A stretch of DNA of 64,000 nt from Paenibacillus albidus (GTDB lineage: Bacteria; Bacillota; Bacilli; Paenibacillales; Paenibacillaceae): contig NZ_BMKR01000007.1 of the NCBI RefSeq assembly GCF_014644435.1, forward strand, positions 239,181 through 303,180, given 5' to 3'. The position numbers were made by a program, and so were the translations under genes. Below, piece by piece: positions 53,272-64,000 of the stretch; positions within the stretch are counted from its first letter, which is position 1; every line of letters starts with the position of its first letter. The notes under the pieces are model-generated. The model was not told the origin of the DNA, did no database searches, and was given only the letters and a program-made list of their open reading frames with translations.

Positions 53272-54957
53272 TCAGGAGTGAAAATAAAAGGTGAGCTGGC
53301 TGGCAAGCCCAAATGGGTTCCGGGTCACAATATCGCCGGCCCTGAACATGATACTGCCCGCTACCTTCTCGTATTTCTCATTGTATTTCAGCTGGTTGAT
53401 CATTTGCTCGGCACTTTGCCATTCCGCACTTTGATCACTCGCCCCCACTTTGTAGGCAGCCAGGCCAATGTAGAGCTTCACGTTCGTTCCCTCTACCTCT
53501 TTTACCCACCAGTCCACCAATTTATCGTAACGGGCTGCGCTAAAAGACAAGCTCCAGTAAATCTGCGGAGCAACATAGTCGATCCAGTCCTCCTTAATCC
53601 AGGTCCGCACATCCGCATACATACTGTCATAAGCGGTGACGCCGGCGGCAGTGTCTGATCCGGTGCTGTCCATCTTGATGTTCCTCCAGACGCCGAACGG
53701 ACTGATACCGTAGGAGACCGAAGGCTTAGCACTGCGGATCTGGACGCCAAGCTGGCGGACGAACTCATTGATATTATCACGGCGCCAGTTCTCTTTGGTA
53801 GCAATCGCCTTGGCGTTGTACGCTTTATAAGCCGCATCGTCCGCAAAGCTTACATTGGATGGGTAGAAATAATCATCCAGATGCACCCCGTCAACCTCAT
53901 AGCCCCGGACTACTTCCATTACGGTATCTATAATATGCTGACGCGCTTCCGGGATACCCGGATTCAGATACAGCTTGCCTCCGGCTTTGACGATCCAATC
54001 CGGATGGGCCTTGGCAACGTTATTGCTGGCCAGGGATGCCAGTGTAGCTGCTTTGTCATCGGTTGTTACCCGGAAGGGGTTGAACCAGGCATGAAGCTCC
54101 ATGTCCCGGGAATGGGCCGCACTTACCATATATTCCAGCGGATCATAGCCGGGATCTTTGCCCTGGGTACCGGTCAGCACCTTGGACCAGGGAACAAGCT
54201 TGGAAGCATACAAGCTGTCTGCCGAGGGGCGAACCTGTACGAACACAGCATTGAAACCCACTGCCTTCAGCTTGTCCAGCAGGGCGTCGAATTCCTGCTT
54301 CTGCTTGCTCACATTGCCTGCAGATGAGGTCGTGGGATAGTCCAGGTTGAACACCGTTGAGATCCAGACTCCCTTCATCTCCTTGCCTGTGCTTCCTCCG
54401 GGAACAGACGGCAACGGCGGCGTACTGGGCTGAGGTACTACTGGAGGTGCTGTCGGTAAAGGTACTGTGGGTACAGTGGGTACATCAGGCACAACCGGGT
54501 CCGCAGCCTGTGGCGGCTCAGCACCCGAATATAAAGAAATATGCTTGGCTGCCTGATTCCAAACCACCTGCAATCCAAGCTGCTCGCTGACAAAGCGGAT
54601 CGGCACCATCACACGGCCCTGCTTAATCTGCACCGAAGTATCAAGGGCTACAGACACATTATTGACAAAAGCTGACTTCATGCCGCTGGTTAGCTTAAGT
54701 ACAGTATCGTCTTTTGTGATTGTCACTGTCTTGCTGCTCTGGTTCCACTGAACAACGGCACCTAATCCTTGGCTGATTACATTAATGGGAACCATCGTTA
54801 CATTCGAAGCTGTGATATAAGGCGGCACATCACTGGTTAGCGCTTCTCCATCCAGTTCAAGGGTAATCTTCACGGCCGCCGCCCGGGCCCATTCCGAGCC
54901 GATAGGCAGGCACAGCACAACAATCAGCAATCCCAACATCCATTTACGGTAATTCAT
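53272..54957 (-). CDS. Secreted glycoside-hydrolase-like protein with stalk domain
   Basis: 561 residues. Signal peptide (LLIVVLCLPIGSEWARAAA), copper-amine-oxidase-type stalk domain (about 30-145), a Pro/Val/Thr-rich linker and a GHL10/DUF187 (YngK-like) TIM-barrel (KGVWISTVFNLDYP; DGVHLDDYFYP; YGISPFGVWRN). Probably acts on cell-wall glycans. GGGGAGG precedes ATG 54957; the longer frame lies before it. Confidence 0.88.
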   Translation of the reverse strand: MNYRKWMLGLLIVVLCLPIGSEWARAAAVKITLELDGEALTSDVPPYITASNVTMVPINVISQGLGAVVQWNQSSKTVTITKDDTVLKLTSGMKSAFVNNVSVALDTSVQIKQGRVMVPIRFVSEQLGLQVVWNQAAKHISLYSGAEPPQAADPVVPDVPTVPTVPLPTAPPVVPQPSTPPLPSVPGGSTGKEMKGVWISTVFNLDYPTTSSAGNVSKQKQEFDALLDKLKAVGFNAVFVQVRPSADSLYASKLVPWSKVLTGTQGKDPGYDPLEYMVSAAHSRDMELHAWFNPFRVTTDDKAATLASLASNNVAKAHPDWIVKAGGKLYLNPGIPEARQHIIDTVMEVVRGYEVDGVHLDDYFYPSNVSFADDAAYKAYNAKAIATKENWRRDNINEFVRQLGVQIRSAKPSVSYGISPFGVWRNIKMDSTGSDTAAGVTAYDSMYADVRTWIKEDWIDYVAPQIYWSLSFSAARYDKLVDWWVKEVEGTNVKLYIGLAAYKVGASDQSAEWQSAEQMINQLKYNEKYEKVAGSIMFRAGDIVTRNPFGLASQLTFYFHS

Positions 54958-54990
54958 AGTTCCTCCCCAAATAAAAAAATGATATATACA

Positions 54991-55035
54991 AAAAAAGAAA
55001 CGGCCTCTCGCCCACCGGGAACGATTGTCCGTTTC
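54991..55035 (-). terminator. Terminator upstream of the hydrolase gene
   Basis: GAAACGG / CCGTTTC with a 25-nt interior is followed by TTTTTTT on the minus strand. It could end mntR transcripts, or act as attenuator of the hydrolase gene 30 bp later. Confidence 0.65.
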
Positions 55036-55210
55036 TGTAGCCCAAACGGTACCCATCCATAAAAGGCCGGTATCCGTTTTGACGTAAATTATTGGAAAAG
55101 GTTGCGGTAAAGCAAGAAGAAATGGCTATACTGCCTGAAGAATATGCTCAGCAAGCCTTGGTAAGCATACCTTACAGGACAGTCAAGCATTGCCGGGTAA
55201 ACCGCTAGAA

Positions 55211-55636
55211 TCAGGAATCACTCGCTATTTCATGGTGAATATCGTATAAAGCCTGCAGACGTGTTTCGTCACGGCGGAAATACTCCACCAGTGTCTCAAT
55301 GCGGGTAATGGAATCCCAGCTTAGATGGTGTTCAATGCCTTCCACATCTTTATAGATTTGTTCCGGTTGCACGCCGATGAGCCCCAGGAATTCCTCCAGC
55401 AGCTGATGGCGGTCCACAAGACGTTTTCCTACTTTTTTACCTTTGGTGGTCAGGACAAGCCCACGATATTTCTCATAGATGAGATATTCGTCCTTATCCA
55501 GTTTTTGGATCATTTTGGTCACAGAGGAGGGGTGTACTTCCAGTCCCTCGGCAATATCCGAGACCCGCGCATATCCTTTCTCGTCAATGAGCTTGTATAT
55601 GCGCTCCAAATAATCCTCCATGCTGGGTGTTGGCAT
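55211..55636 (-). CDS. mntR: Manganese-dependent regulator MntR
   Basis: 141 residues. Winged helix ([38 protein letters not shown]) and metal-binding dimerisation domain with E-x2-HH (GIEHHLSWD). It represses manganese uptake. ATG 55636 has AGGT upstream. Divergent to splB. Confidence 0.93.
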   Translation of the reverse strand: MPTPSMEDYLERIYKLIDEKGYARVSDIAEGLEVHPSSVTKMIQKLDKDEYLIYEKYRGLVLTTKGKKVGKRLVDRHQLLEEFLGLIGVQPEQIYKDVEGIEHHLSWDSITRIETLVEYFRRDETRLQALYDIHHEIASDS

Positions 55637-55828
55637 CAAATTTTACCTCTTTTCTATAATAAGCATGGCGCTAAAGCCAAACCTTGTCTAACAATGATAC
55701 ATGTTTCTGCCGCCGCTTGGCAAGTCCTGTACGGCAAACCCGCTGTGACTTGCCCAGGATTCCCATGGTTTCATCCCGCTGCGAATCGGCACAATATCTA
55801 TATCCCCCAAGAGAAGGAGCGTGATCTC

Positions 55829-56914
55829 ATGTCTGTGTCCACAGGAATGGCTGAACGCCCTCCCGCCCAAAGGAAATCCAAAAAACCTACCGGTCTTTTC
55901 ATTCCCGAGCTTGTTTTTTTCGAGCCGAATGCCCTCAACTATCCCAAGGGCGAACGTATTATGGAATGGGTCAAGGCCCAAGGCATCCCCTACCGCATGA
56001 CGACTTCACATAACCGCATCACGAATCTGCCGGGCGAAACCGAGACCGAGCAATATAAGATTGCCAAAAGAACGCTTGTTGTCGGTGTACGCAAAACCTT
56101 AACCTTTGACCAATCCAAGCCGTCGGCCGATTATGCAATCCCTATTGCCACGGGCTGTATGGGACACTGCCATTATTGTTATCTTCAGACTACCCTGGGG
56201 GCGAAGCCCTATATTCGGGTGTATGTGAATACAGATGAGGTCATAAACGCCGCCAAGAAGTATATTGAGGCACAAGCTCCGGGCATTACGACCTTTGAAG
56301 CGGCCTGTACCTCCGACCCGCTGGGACTGGAGCACATCACGGGATCTCTTGCAGAGCTGATTACCTTCATGGCGCAAGAGCCGCTCGGCCGGCTCCGTTT
56401 CGTCACCAAATATCAGCATGTTGAGCCTTTGCTCGGCCTGAAGCATAACGGCCATACGCGGATCCGGTTCAGCATTAATGCCGATTATGTGATCAGGAAT
56501 TTTGAACCGGCCACCTCCCGCTTTGAGGAACGGATTGAAGCAGCCGGCAAGGTCGCCAAAGCCGGTTATCCGCTCGGCTTCATCATCGCCCCCATCATTT
56601 GGCATGACGGCTGGGAGGAAGGCTACAGCGAACTCCTGGCGAAGCTGGCAGCAGCCCTGCCTCAAGGCACAGGTAATGGGCTGACCTTTGAAATGATTCA
56701 GCACCGCTTCACCAAGACGGCCAAAAGCTTGATCGAGAAACGTTACCCCAAATCCAAGCTGGAAATGGACATGGAGAAGCGCAAAATGAAATGGGGCCGC
56801 TGGGGACAGTACAAATATGTATACCCTGACGAACAGCAAACCGCCCTGCGCGAATGGATCACAGAGCGGATTTTTGAACATTTCCCGGAAGCACGGATAG
56901 ATTATTTCACTTAA
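55829..56914 (+). CDS. splB: Spore photoproduct lyase
   Basis: 361 residues. Radical-SAM cluster C110-x3-C114-x2-C117 (GCMGHCHYC) and the conserved Cys near 160 (FEAACTSDP). It repairs the UV-induced spore thymine dimer during germination. ATG 55829 follows GAGAAGGAG at 9 bp; the much longer frame from 55325 is only antisense to mntR. Confidence 0.95.
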   Translation: MSVSTGMAERPPAQRKSKKPTGLFIPELVFFEPNALNYPKGERIMEWVKAQGIPYRMTTSHNRITNLPGETETEQYKIAKRTLVVGVRKTLTFDQSKPSADYAIPIATGCMGHCHYCYLQTTLGAKPYIRVYVNTDEVINAAKKYIEAQAPGITTFEAACTSDPLGLEHITGSLAELITFMAQEPLGRLRFVTKYQHVEPLLGLKHNGHTRIRFSINADYVIRNFEPATSRFEERIEAAGKVAKAGYPLGFIIAPIIWHDGWEEGYSELLAKLAAALPQGTGNGLTFEMIQHRFTKTAKSLIEKRYPKSKLEMDMEKRKMKWGRWGQYKYVYPDEQQTALREWITERIFEHFPEARIDYFT

Positions 56915-56944
56915 AAGGAAACATCGGCAGCCCGGACTGAAGGA

Positions 56945-57658
56945 TTAAATAATCAGCCAGTCCGGAGTAATACCCTGCAGCCACACTGTAATCCGGAACA
57001 TTTGATCCGTAAATAGCAGTATGCCCATTAACACCATGATTACACCGCCGACTTTCATGAGCAGATTGGAATATTTCAGAATCCGGCGTGCACCGCCCAG
57101 GAAAAAGGCCAAAATAAAAAACGGCAGTGCGAATCCGAGACTGTAAGCTGTAATCAGTGAAAACCACGTTCCCGGCTCACTGGCTGAAAGAGCGATAATG
57201 GCGGTAAGAATCGGCCCGATACAGGGCGACCAGCCTGCGGAGAACCCGATTCCAAAGATAAAGGAGCCGAGGTAGCCCGCCGGCTTCCATTTCAGATCCA
57301 GCTTGCGCTCCCGCAGCAGAAACTGCGGCTGAAACACCCCCAGCAGAAAAAGCCCCATTCCAATAATCAGAATGGCCGACAGCTGGCGGATCAAGTCGCG
57401 TTGACCATTGAAAAAATTCCCGAATATCCCAGCCCCGAAGCCCAGTGTATAGAACACAGCAGAAAACCCCAATATAAAAGCCAAGGTGTGGGTCAGCGTC
57501 CGGAAACGGATTTCTTTGGTATTGCTGCCTGTTTTTAATTCTTGAACGGACAAGCCGGTAATATAGGATAAATAGGACGGGTACAGCGGCAGACAACAAG
57601 GTGAAATAAAAGACGCCAATCCGGCGGCAAACGCGATTCCAGCATTGATGTTGGACAT
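56945..57658 (-). CDS. ccdA: CcdA-type cytochrome c biogenesis / thiol-transfer protein
   Basis: 237 residues, six TMs. ASFISPCCLPLYPSYLSYIT and GFSAGWSPCIGPILTAI hold the two active Cys motifs. It passes electrons to extracytoplasmic thioredoxins. ATG 57658 lies 14 bp from GGAAGGAG, a bit distant but best. Confidence 0.9.
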   Translation of the reverse strand: MSNINAGIAFAAGLASFISPCCLPLYPSYLSYITGLSVQELKTGSNTKEIRFRTLTHTLAFILGFSAVFYTLGFGAGIFGNFFNGQRDLIRQLSAILIIGMGLFLLGVFQPQFLLRERKLDLKWKPAGYLGSFIFGIGFSAGWSPCIGPILTAIIALSASEPGTWFSLITAYSLGFALPFFILAFFLGGARRILKYSNLLMKVGGVIMVLMGILLFTDQMFRITVWLQGITPDWLII

Positions 57659-57724
57659 TGAGTTGACAGCTCTCCTTCCCGGGCTTGTATCTTCCATTTA
57701 TAATCCTATGTGCCTGGCGCGTAG

Positions 57725-58528
57725 TTATGCGGGCAATCCTTTTTTGCCGATCAGTGTAAGCGCCAGGAGGGCAATCAGCAGCAGGACAATTGTCGCCCCG
57801 GGTGCCAGATTCCAGATTCCGGCGACTACCAGCCCGCCTACCACGGCGATCTCGGCAATAATGACGGACAAGATCACGGAGGACTTGAAGCTGCGGGAGA
57901 GCAGCAGGCTGATCGCCACCGGAATCGTCAGCAGTGCGGACACCAGCAGGGAGCCGACGATTTTGATGGCGGTACTGATCACCAGCGCCGTCAGGATGGT
58001 GATGAGCATATTAAGCAGCTTTACCGGCAGACCGCTTACGCTGGCCGCGTCCTCCTCAAAGCTGAGCAGAAAAAACTCCTTAAAAAACAATGTAACCACG
58101 ACAACTACAGCAATCGTCACAAGGCCAACGACGATCAAATCCATATTGTCGAGTGTGTAGATACTCCCGAACAAATAGCTCATCACGTCTGCATTATACC
58201 CTTTGCCCAAAGTAAAAAAAAGTGAAGCCAGCGCCACACCGCCCGACATAATAATCGCTATCGAGAGCTCAGCGTAGCTTTTATATGCCTTGCGCAGCTT
58301 CTCAATGGCAAAGGACGCAGCTACCGCAAAGATCAGACCGGCCCCCAGTGGGTAAAAGCCGGTTAAAAAACCAAGGGCCACCCCGGCAATCGTGACATGC
58401 GCCAGCGTATCCCCGATCATGGATAACCGTCTAAGCACAAGAAAAACGCCTATAAGCGGCGCTGTAATGCCAATCAGCAGTCCGCCCGCAAGCGCCCGCT
58501 GAAAAAAATCACTGAATAAAATTTCCAA
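57725..58528 (-). CDS. znuB: Zinc ABC transporter permease (ZnuB/AdcB-type)
   Basis: 267 residues with eight or nine TMs; HVTIAGVALGFLTGFYPLGA and SAFNGLLLSRSF-type blocks of the ABC-3 family. TTG 58528 follows AAGGAG at 9 bp. It follows znuC after a hairpin. Confidence 0.9.
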   Translation of the reverse strand: MEILFSDFFQRALAGGLLIGITAPLIGVFLVLRRLSMIGDTLAHVTIAGVALGFLTGFYPLGAGLIFAVAASFAIEKLRKAYKSYAELSIAIIMSGGVALASLFFTLGKGYNADVMSYLFGSIYTLDNMDLIVVGLVTIAVVVVVTLFFKEFFLLSFEEDAASVSGLPVKLLNMLITILTALVISTAIKIVGSLLVSALLTIPVAISLLLSRSFKSSVILSVIIAEIAVVGGLVVAGIWNLAPGATIVLLLIALLALTLIGKKGLPA

Positions 58529-58561
58529 GAGTAACTTCTCCTTTTTTCGATCCCTCCCAAA

Positions 58562-58584
58562 CCCTCCCTTTCTTCAAGGGAGGG
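58562..58584. other. Intercistronic hairpin between znuC and znuB
   Basis: CCCTCCCTT / AAGGGAGGG with a 5-nt loop, without a T-run on the minus strand. It may mark RNA processing or partial termination that sets the ATPase-to-permease ratio. Confidence 0.55.
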
Positions 58585-58649
58585 CTCCAAAGGGCCACGC
58601 CCTCTACAGAACCTGCTTAGGGCAATTGGCTTGGGAGACTGATAAACAA

Positions 58650-59399
58650 TTAGACCAGAGTATGCTGCAGGTTCTCTTCGACGCAGTCCTGAGCCTCGTG
58701 GGAATGGCGGCAGTAGAAGTTGATTTTGCCATTGCTCTGCACCGGCTCATGGCCCAGATAATTCTTGATCATGTCGATATCATGCGACACCATCAGAAAG
58801 GTCATATGATGATGGGCATGCATATGCATAATGAGATCGAAGAAACCGGCCTGGGTCTCGGCATCAATCCCGACCGTAGGCTCGTCCAGAATCAACAGAT
58901 CCGGATGGTTAATCAGGGCCCGGGCCAGGAATACGCGCTGCTGCTGGCCGCCGGACAGCTGGCCTACTCTTTTTTCGGCAATATCCTGAATACGCATCAC
59001 TTCAAGCGCATCATCACACTGCTGCTGCTGCGCCTTGGATACCCGGCGGATCAGATTTTTATTATTGTACAGACCGGACAGCACGACTTCACGCACAGTA
59101 GCGGGAAAAAGCGGATTGAACGCATTTTTTTGCGGGACATACCCGAGCCGCTCCCAGTCCTTGAACTTCCTGACTGGCTCACCGAATAAACGAATCTCAC
59201 CGCTGCTGGCGGGCAAGAGCCCGACAATCATCTTCAGCAAGGTCGTTTTGCCCGCGCCATTCGAACCGATAATACCCAGAAAATCCCGTTCTTTAACCGT
59301 GTAATTCAGACCCGAGATCACTTTCTGCTCTCCGTAGGAGAAGGAAAGATCCTCGATTTCAATCATATGCTGATGGCAGTCCAGGGAACCCGGTTTCAT
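58650..59399 (-). CDS. znuC: Zinc ABC transporter ATPase (ZnuC/AdcC-type)
   Basis: 249 residues: Walker A GSNGAGKTT, signature LSGGQQQRVFLARALI, Walker B LLILDEP and SHD switch histidine. The C-terminus is His/Cys-rich (FYCRHSHEAQDCVEE), which could bind zinc. It follows znuA by 34 bp. AAGGCGG precedes ATG 59399. Confidence 0.92.
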   Translation of the reverse strand: MKPGSLDCHQHMIEIEDLSFSYGEQKVISGLNYTVKERDFLGIIGSNGAGKTTLLKMIVGLLPASSGEIRLFGEPVRKFKDWERLGYVPQKNAFNPLFPATVREVVLSGLYNNKNLIRRVSKAQQQQCDDALEVMRIQDIAEKRVGQLSGGQQQRVFLARALINHPDLLILDEPTVGIDAETQAGFFDLIMHMHAHHHMTFLMVSHDIDMIKNYLGHEPVQSNGKINFYCRHSHEAQDCVEENLQHTLV

Positions 59400-59433
59400 A
59401 ATGAAATACCGCCTTTCACTTATACTATCCTTT

Positions 59434-60486
59434 TTATTGTAAAGCCAGAATCAGATTTTGCAAATTTTTCTCCATCAGCGTGAAATAATTCTCGCCATTT
59501 TTGGCCTGCTCCTCCGTAAGCCCCTCCACAGGATTCAGCACCATCGTCTCAACACCCGCCTCATTTGCCAGCGTTTTGGCCAGCTTATCGGAGACCAGTT
59601 CTTCGAAAAAGATATATTTGATTCCTTCTGTCTTCACTGTATTGGCCAGCTCCACCAAATCCTGTCCACGCGGCTCCGAATCCGGGGACAAGCCCATAAT
59701 CGCATGTTGGGTCAATCCATAATCACGTGCCATGTATGAAAAGGCTTGATGGGAAACCACAATTTCCTTGTTTGGCACTTTGGCAAGCTCGTCCCGGAAT
59801 TTGTTATCCAGCGTCTGGAGACGTTCAGCTAGCTTGGCATAACGCTCCTCGTAGCCTTCTTTATGCGCCGGATCTGCAGTTAGCAGACTGTTCTTGATAT
59901 TCTCGGCCATGATTAGCGCAGACTTGGGACTTACCCAGGTATGCGGGTCAGTATGCAGACTGTCGCTATGCTCATCAGCATGCTCATCGGCGTGCTCACC
60001 TGCATGCTCGTCGGTGTGCTCTTCGCCATGCTCATCAGCATGCTCGTCGGCATGTCCCTCCTCGTTCCCGCCGTGATCATGTTCATGCTCTTCATCGGTC
60101 ATAATATAGTCAATGCCTGTGCTGACTTCGACGGCCTGCACTTTGCTCCCGCTATCCAGACCCTTGAGGAAATTCGGAACCCAGCCCTCGAGGCCGGCAC
60201 CATTATACAGAAACAGCTGCGCTTTGGAGGTATTAACAATATCCTGGCTGCGCGGTGTCCAGTCATGCGGCTCTACGCCTACCGGCAGCAGGTTGATGAT
60301 GTTCACATCTTCGCCGCCGATCTCCTGTGCGAACTCATATATTGGATAAAAAGTAGTTACTACATTCACTTTTCCCTCAACAATATTTCCACTGCTCTTC
60401 GCACCGCATCCCGCAAGCACCAGAACCAGCATCATAACCAGCAGAAGTTGTCCACTACGTGGCAATTTTGAAATCATAATTTCCAT
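59434..60486 (-). CDS. znuA: Zinc-binding lipoprotein (ZnuA/AdcA-type)
   Basis: 350 residues. Lipobox LVLAGC; periplasmic-type fold with zinc His (VEPHDWTPR, DPHTWVSP, SHQAFSYMA) and a His/Asp/Glu-rich loop (about 130-180) made of ADEH-like repeats. It captures zinc for ZnuCB. The ATG at 60477 is an alternative start. A Zur-type box lies just upstream. Confidence 0.93.
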   Translation of the reverse strand: MEIMISKLPRSGQLLLVMMLVLVLAGCGAKSSGNIVEGKVNVVTTFYPIYEFAQEIGGEDVNIINLLPVGVEPHDWTPRSQDIVNTSKAQLFLYNGAGLEGWVPNFLKGLDSGSKVQAVEVSTGIDYIMTDEEHEHDHGGNEEGHADEHADEHGEEHTDEHAGEHADEHADEHSDSLHTDPHTWVSPKSALIMAENIKNSLLTADPAHKEGYEERYAKLAERLQTLDNKFRDELAKVPNKEIVVSHQAFSYMARDYGLTQHAIMGLSPDSEPRGQDLVELANTVKTEGIKYIFFEELVSDKLAKTLANEAGVETMVLNPVEGLTEEQAKNGENYFTLMEKNLQNLILALQ

Positions 60487-60495
60487 CGACCCCTT

Positions 60496-60513
60496 AAATC
60501 GTAATCATTACTA
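60496..60513. promoter_or_regulatory. Zur box upstream of znuA
   Basis: AAATCGTAATCATTACTA matches the Bacillus Zur-box pattern with the TAATCATTA core. It lies 10 bp upstream of the ATG, so binding of zinc-loaded Zur could block the operon. Confidence 0.7.
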
Positions 60514-60590
60514 TGAGCATTATAAGGGGGATCGTTCAGAAAAGTCAACTCTTCATCTCGTAAAGAACTTCAATCTTTGAGGAGCAGCGA

Positions 60591-60634
60591 AAAAAAGGAA
60601 TGCCCTCAGCCGCCAATCCGGCTTAAGACATTCC
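60591..60634 (-). terminator. metG terminator
   Basis: GGAATG-TAAGCCG / CGGCT-CATTCC stem on the minus strand followed by TTTTTTT. Confidence 0.85.
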
Positions 60635-60686
60635 CCTGTTCATGTTACCCATTCTCTGGCTGATCTCCCGATAGCTAAGGTCTGCT

Positions 60687-62729
<2,043 letters not shown>

Positions 62730-62755
62730 TCATCCTTTCTTGATTGCAAAAGACA

Positions 62756-63045
62756 AAAAACTCCCGCCCCCTATATGGGGCGAGAGTAGAACTCACGCGA
62801 TACCACCCAAAATTCCCTGTCTCTTCACAGAGCACAGGCTTCATCAGTTACCCGCAAAGGGAACTGTCCATTAACGCTGGAACACGCCGTGGTCTTACGC
62901 CGCCAAGAATCAGCCTGCCGCTCGAACCCGGTTCCTCCCGGACCATATTCAATCTGACGCTCCATACCGGCTTGCAGCTGTAACCGGCTCTCTGTAATGG
63001 TGTCGCGATCTACTCATCCGTTCCTCGGAAATCATCTTATTATTG
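62756..63045 (-). promoter_or_regulatory. T-box leader of metG
   Basis: On the minus strand the 14-nt T-box TGGGTGGTATCGCG (62796-62809) precedes a terminator CTCTCGCCCC / GGGGCGGGAG (62761-62786) with T-run (62756-62760). Upstream AGAGAGCCGG and other Stem I parts fit. An ATG at 62946-62944 (GAATATGG) is a candidate Met specifier. Uncharged tRNA-Met would favour the antiterminator and metG expression. Confidence 0.88.
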
Positions 63046-63073
63046 AAAATATAACCAATAAACAGGCGGCCTG

Positions 63074-63337
63074 TCAAGTTCGGTGCGGTTCTGTCACTGA
63101 CGGCGCTGCATCCTTGCGGGGCGGGACCGGGTCCAGTCCGCCTGGATGGAAGGGCTGGCATCTGGCAATCCGTTTGGCAGCCAGCCAGGATCCTTTAAGC
63201 GGACCATGGACTTCAATGGCTTCCAGCGCATAGGCCGAGCAGGTAGGATAAAAGCGGCAGGTTGCAGGCTTCAGCGGCGAAATGTACTTACGGTACACCC
63301 GAATCGGCGCCTGCAGCGTTTTACGTGCGACACTCAT
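63074..63337 (-). CDS. yidD: Membrane protein insertion efficiency factor YidD
   Basis: 87 residues: [20 protein letters not shown] and [20 protein letters not shown] are the family signature. Short protein at the membrane helping insertion by YidC. It starts 1 bp after the zur stop, so coupled. Confidence 0.95.
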   Translation of the reverse strand: MSVARKTLQAPIRVYRKYISPLKPATCRFYPTCSAYALEAIEVHGPLKGSWLAAKRIARCQPFHPGGLDPVPPRKDAAPSVTEPHRT

Positions 63338-63338
63338 C

Positions 63339-63800
63339 TTATCGCCCTTCTTTGCTGCGCTGAGCCGTTACTGTCTCTTCTTCCCGTTCCTCTTCACATT
63401 CCTTACAGTAACCGAACACCTCAAATTTATGCTTGACGACCCGGAACTCATCCGGGGTATCCGTTAAGTTCATCGGACAGAAATGAATCGGGTACGTCTT
63501 CTGGCATTGCAGACAGATCAAATGGTGATGATGCTCGTGCTGGCTGCAGCTTCCCTTGAACTTCACGCCGTCTTCAAAGACCACCTGTTCCAGAACGCCG
63601 AGCTCCTCCATTACACGCAGGTTGCGGTATACCGTATCAAAGCTAAGTCCGCTGTACTTGCGTCCCATATGCTCATATACATCCTTTGCCGACAAATATC
63701 CCGCATTCTCGCCGAATAGCTTGGCAAGCGTTTTGCGCTGGTCGGTGATTCGCAGTCCCTGCCCCGACATGGCTTCCAAGATTTCTGCTGTCGACAGCAT
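63339..63800 (-). CDS. zur: Fur-family regulator, probably Zur
   Basis: 153 residues. Winged helix ([35 protein letters not shown]) and metal-binding half with [12 protein letters not shown] and a C-terminal C-x2-C (YCKEC). ATG 63800 follows GGGAG at 8 bp; the earlier ATG lies in that site. Called Zur because of the Zur box of znuA nearby, but Fur or PerR are related alternatives. Confidence 0.8.
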   Translation of the reverse strand: MLSTAEILEAMSGQGLRITDQRKTLAKLFGENAGYLSAKDVYEHMGRKYSGLSFDTVYRNLRVMEELGVLEQVVFEDGVKFKGSCSQHEHHHHLICLQCQKTYPIHFCPMNLTDTPDEFRVVKHKFEVFGYCKECEEEREEETVTAQRSKEGR

Positions 63801-63928
63801 ACGCTCATCTCCCATAACATAAGTTCATTTCTTTGGCACTCTCTTAATAATGCCCCAAAATAAATGCCCCGTCAATGAAGCACTGCTTAACCGCCAATCC
63901 TTTAACCAAGTAGAAACGGCTACACCGT

Positions 63929-63948
63929 CCTTATAAGGACGGTCAGAT
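63929..63948. repeat. Perfect 20-bp palindrome
   Basis: ACCGTCCTTATAAGGACGGT is a perfect palindrome 120 bp upstream of zur. Could be an operator or the end of a mobile element. Confidence 0.4.
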
Positions 63949-63954
63949 TGTCGA

Positions 63955-63992
63955 GAAACCCAGGTCATTTCTTTGACTCTGGGTTTCTTTTT
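63955..63992 (+). terminator. Terminator at the right edge
   Basis: GAAACCCAG / CTGGGTTTC stem with a 17-nt loop then TTTTT on the + strand. No + gene is seen before it in the window, so the source of transcripts is unclear. Confidence 0.6.
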
Positions 63993-64000
63993 ACGTTCAG

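Noticed and set aside
55325..55828. N-terminal extension of splB
   Set aside because: Lies antisense to mntR; the ATG at 55829 has a good ribosome site and gives the family N-terminus.

Overview
The window is a Firmicutes chromosome segment, most probably from a Paenibacillus. Evidence: the gene order yqhQ / yqhR / papA / efp / yqhV / spoIIIAA-AH / accBC / asp23-amaP / nusB / folD / xseAB / ispA / dxs / tlyA / argR / recN / spoIVB / spo0A is the classical Bacillales sporulation neighbourhood. The genes are moderately GC-rich with strong Shine-Dalgarno sites and many GTG and TTG starts. Copper-amine-oxidase-type stalk domains are typical of Paenibacillus. No rRNA, tRNA or CRISPR array was seen.

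Layout. (1) 1-10.5 kb: a two-component system with an ABC exporter, an Xre regulator, a secreted alpha carbonic anhydrase lipoprotein, a CotF-like coat protein, a FlxA-like protein and a small membrane-protein pseudogene. (2) 10.6-23.2 kb: an AT-rich mobile element bounded by a perfect 111-bp direct repeat that is the 3' end of spo0A. (3) 23.2-44.6 kb: spo0A, spoIVB, recN, argR, tlyA, isoprenoid genes (dxs, ispA), xseAB, folD, nusB, the asp23/amaP envelope-stress genes, accBC and the spoIIIA operon. (4) 44.7-64 kb: yqhV, a YitT-type protein, aspartokinase, efp, Xaa-Pro peptidase, yqhR/yqhQ, a patatin phospholipase, a secreted glycoside-hydrolase-like protein, mntR, splB, ccdA, the zinc transporter znuCB-znuA, metG under a T-box, yidD and zur.

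The element is the main interest. It is 12,562 bp from repeat to repeat and carries about 20 genes. A different tyrosine recombinase lies at each end. The right-hand one sits just downstream of spo0A in the same orientation and is probably the integrase. The left-hand one resembles TnpI/Xer resolvases and has upstream a compact array of four binding motifs (an inverted pair with a 6-bp centre plus two direct copies) that looks like an internal resolution site. A two-winged-helix Rep-like protein with a 44-bp-spaced direct repeat downstream suggests an integrated plasmid-like replicon. No relaxase, coupling protein, Tn3 transposase or phage structural gene was found. Cargo includes a DUF4062 protein, a seven-gene operon ending in a HEPN-domain gene (R-x4-H motif) with membrane-protein genes, several very small ORFs divergent from an Xre regulator with a clear operator, a frameshifted YgiT-type zinc-finger antitoxin gene and a secreted stalk-domain protein. 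Because the repeat keeps the spo0A reading frame, Spo0A is intact, but its apparent native terminator now lies 12.5 kb away and the integrase may be reached by read-through from the Spo0A-box-rich spo0A promoter.

Functionally, the host part joins sporulation control (spo0A, spoIVB, spoIIIA, splB) with housekeeping genes. The right end is a zinc-homeostasis group: a Zur box precedes znuA, and zur itself lies 3 kb away.
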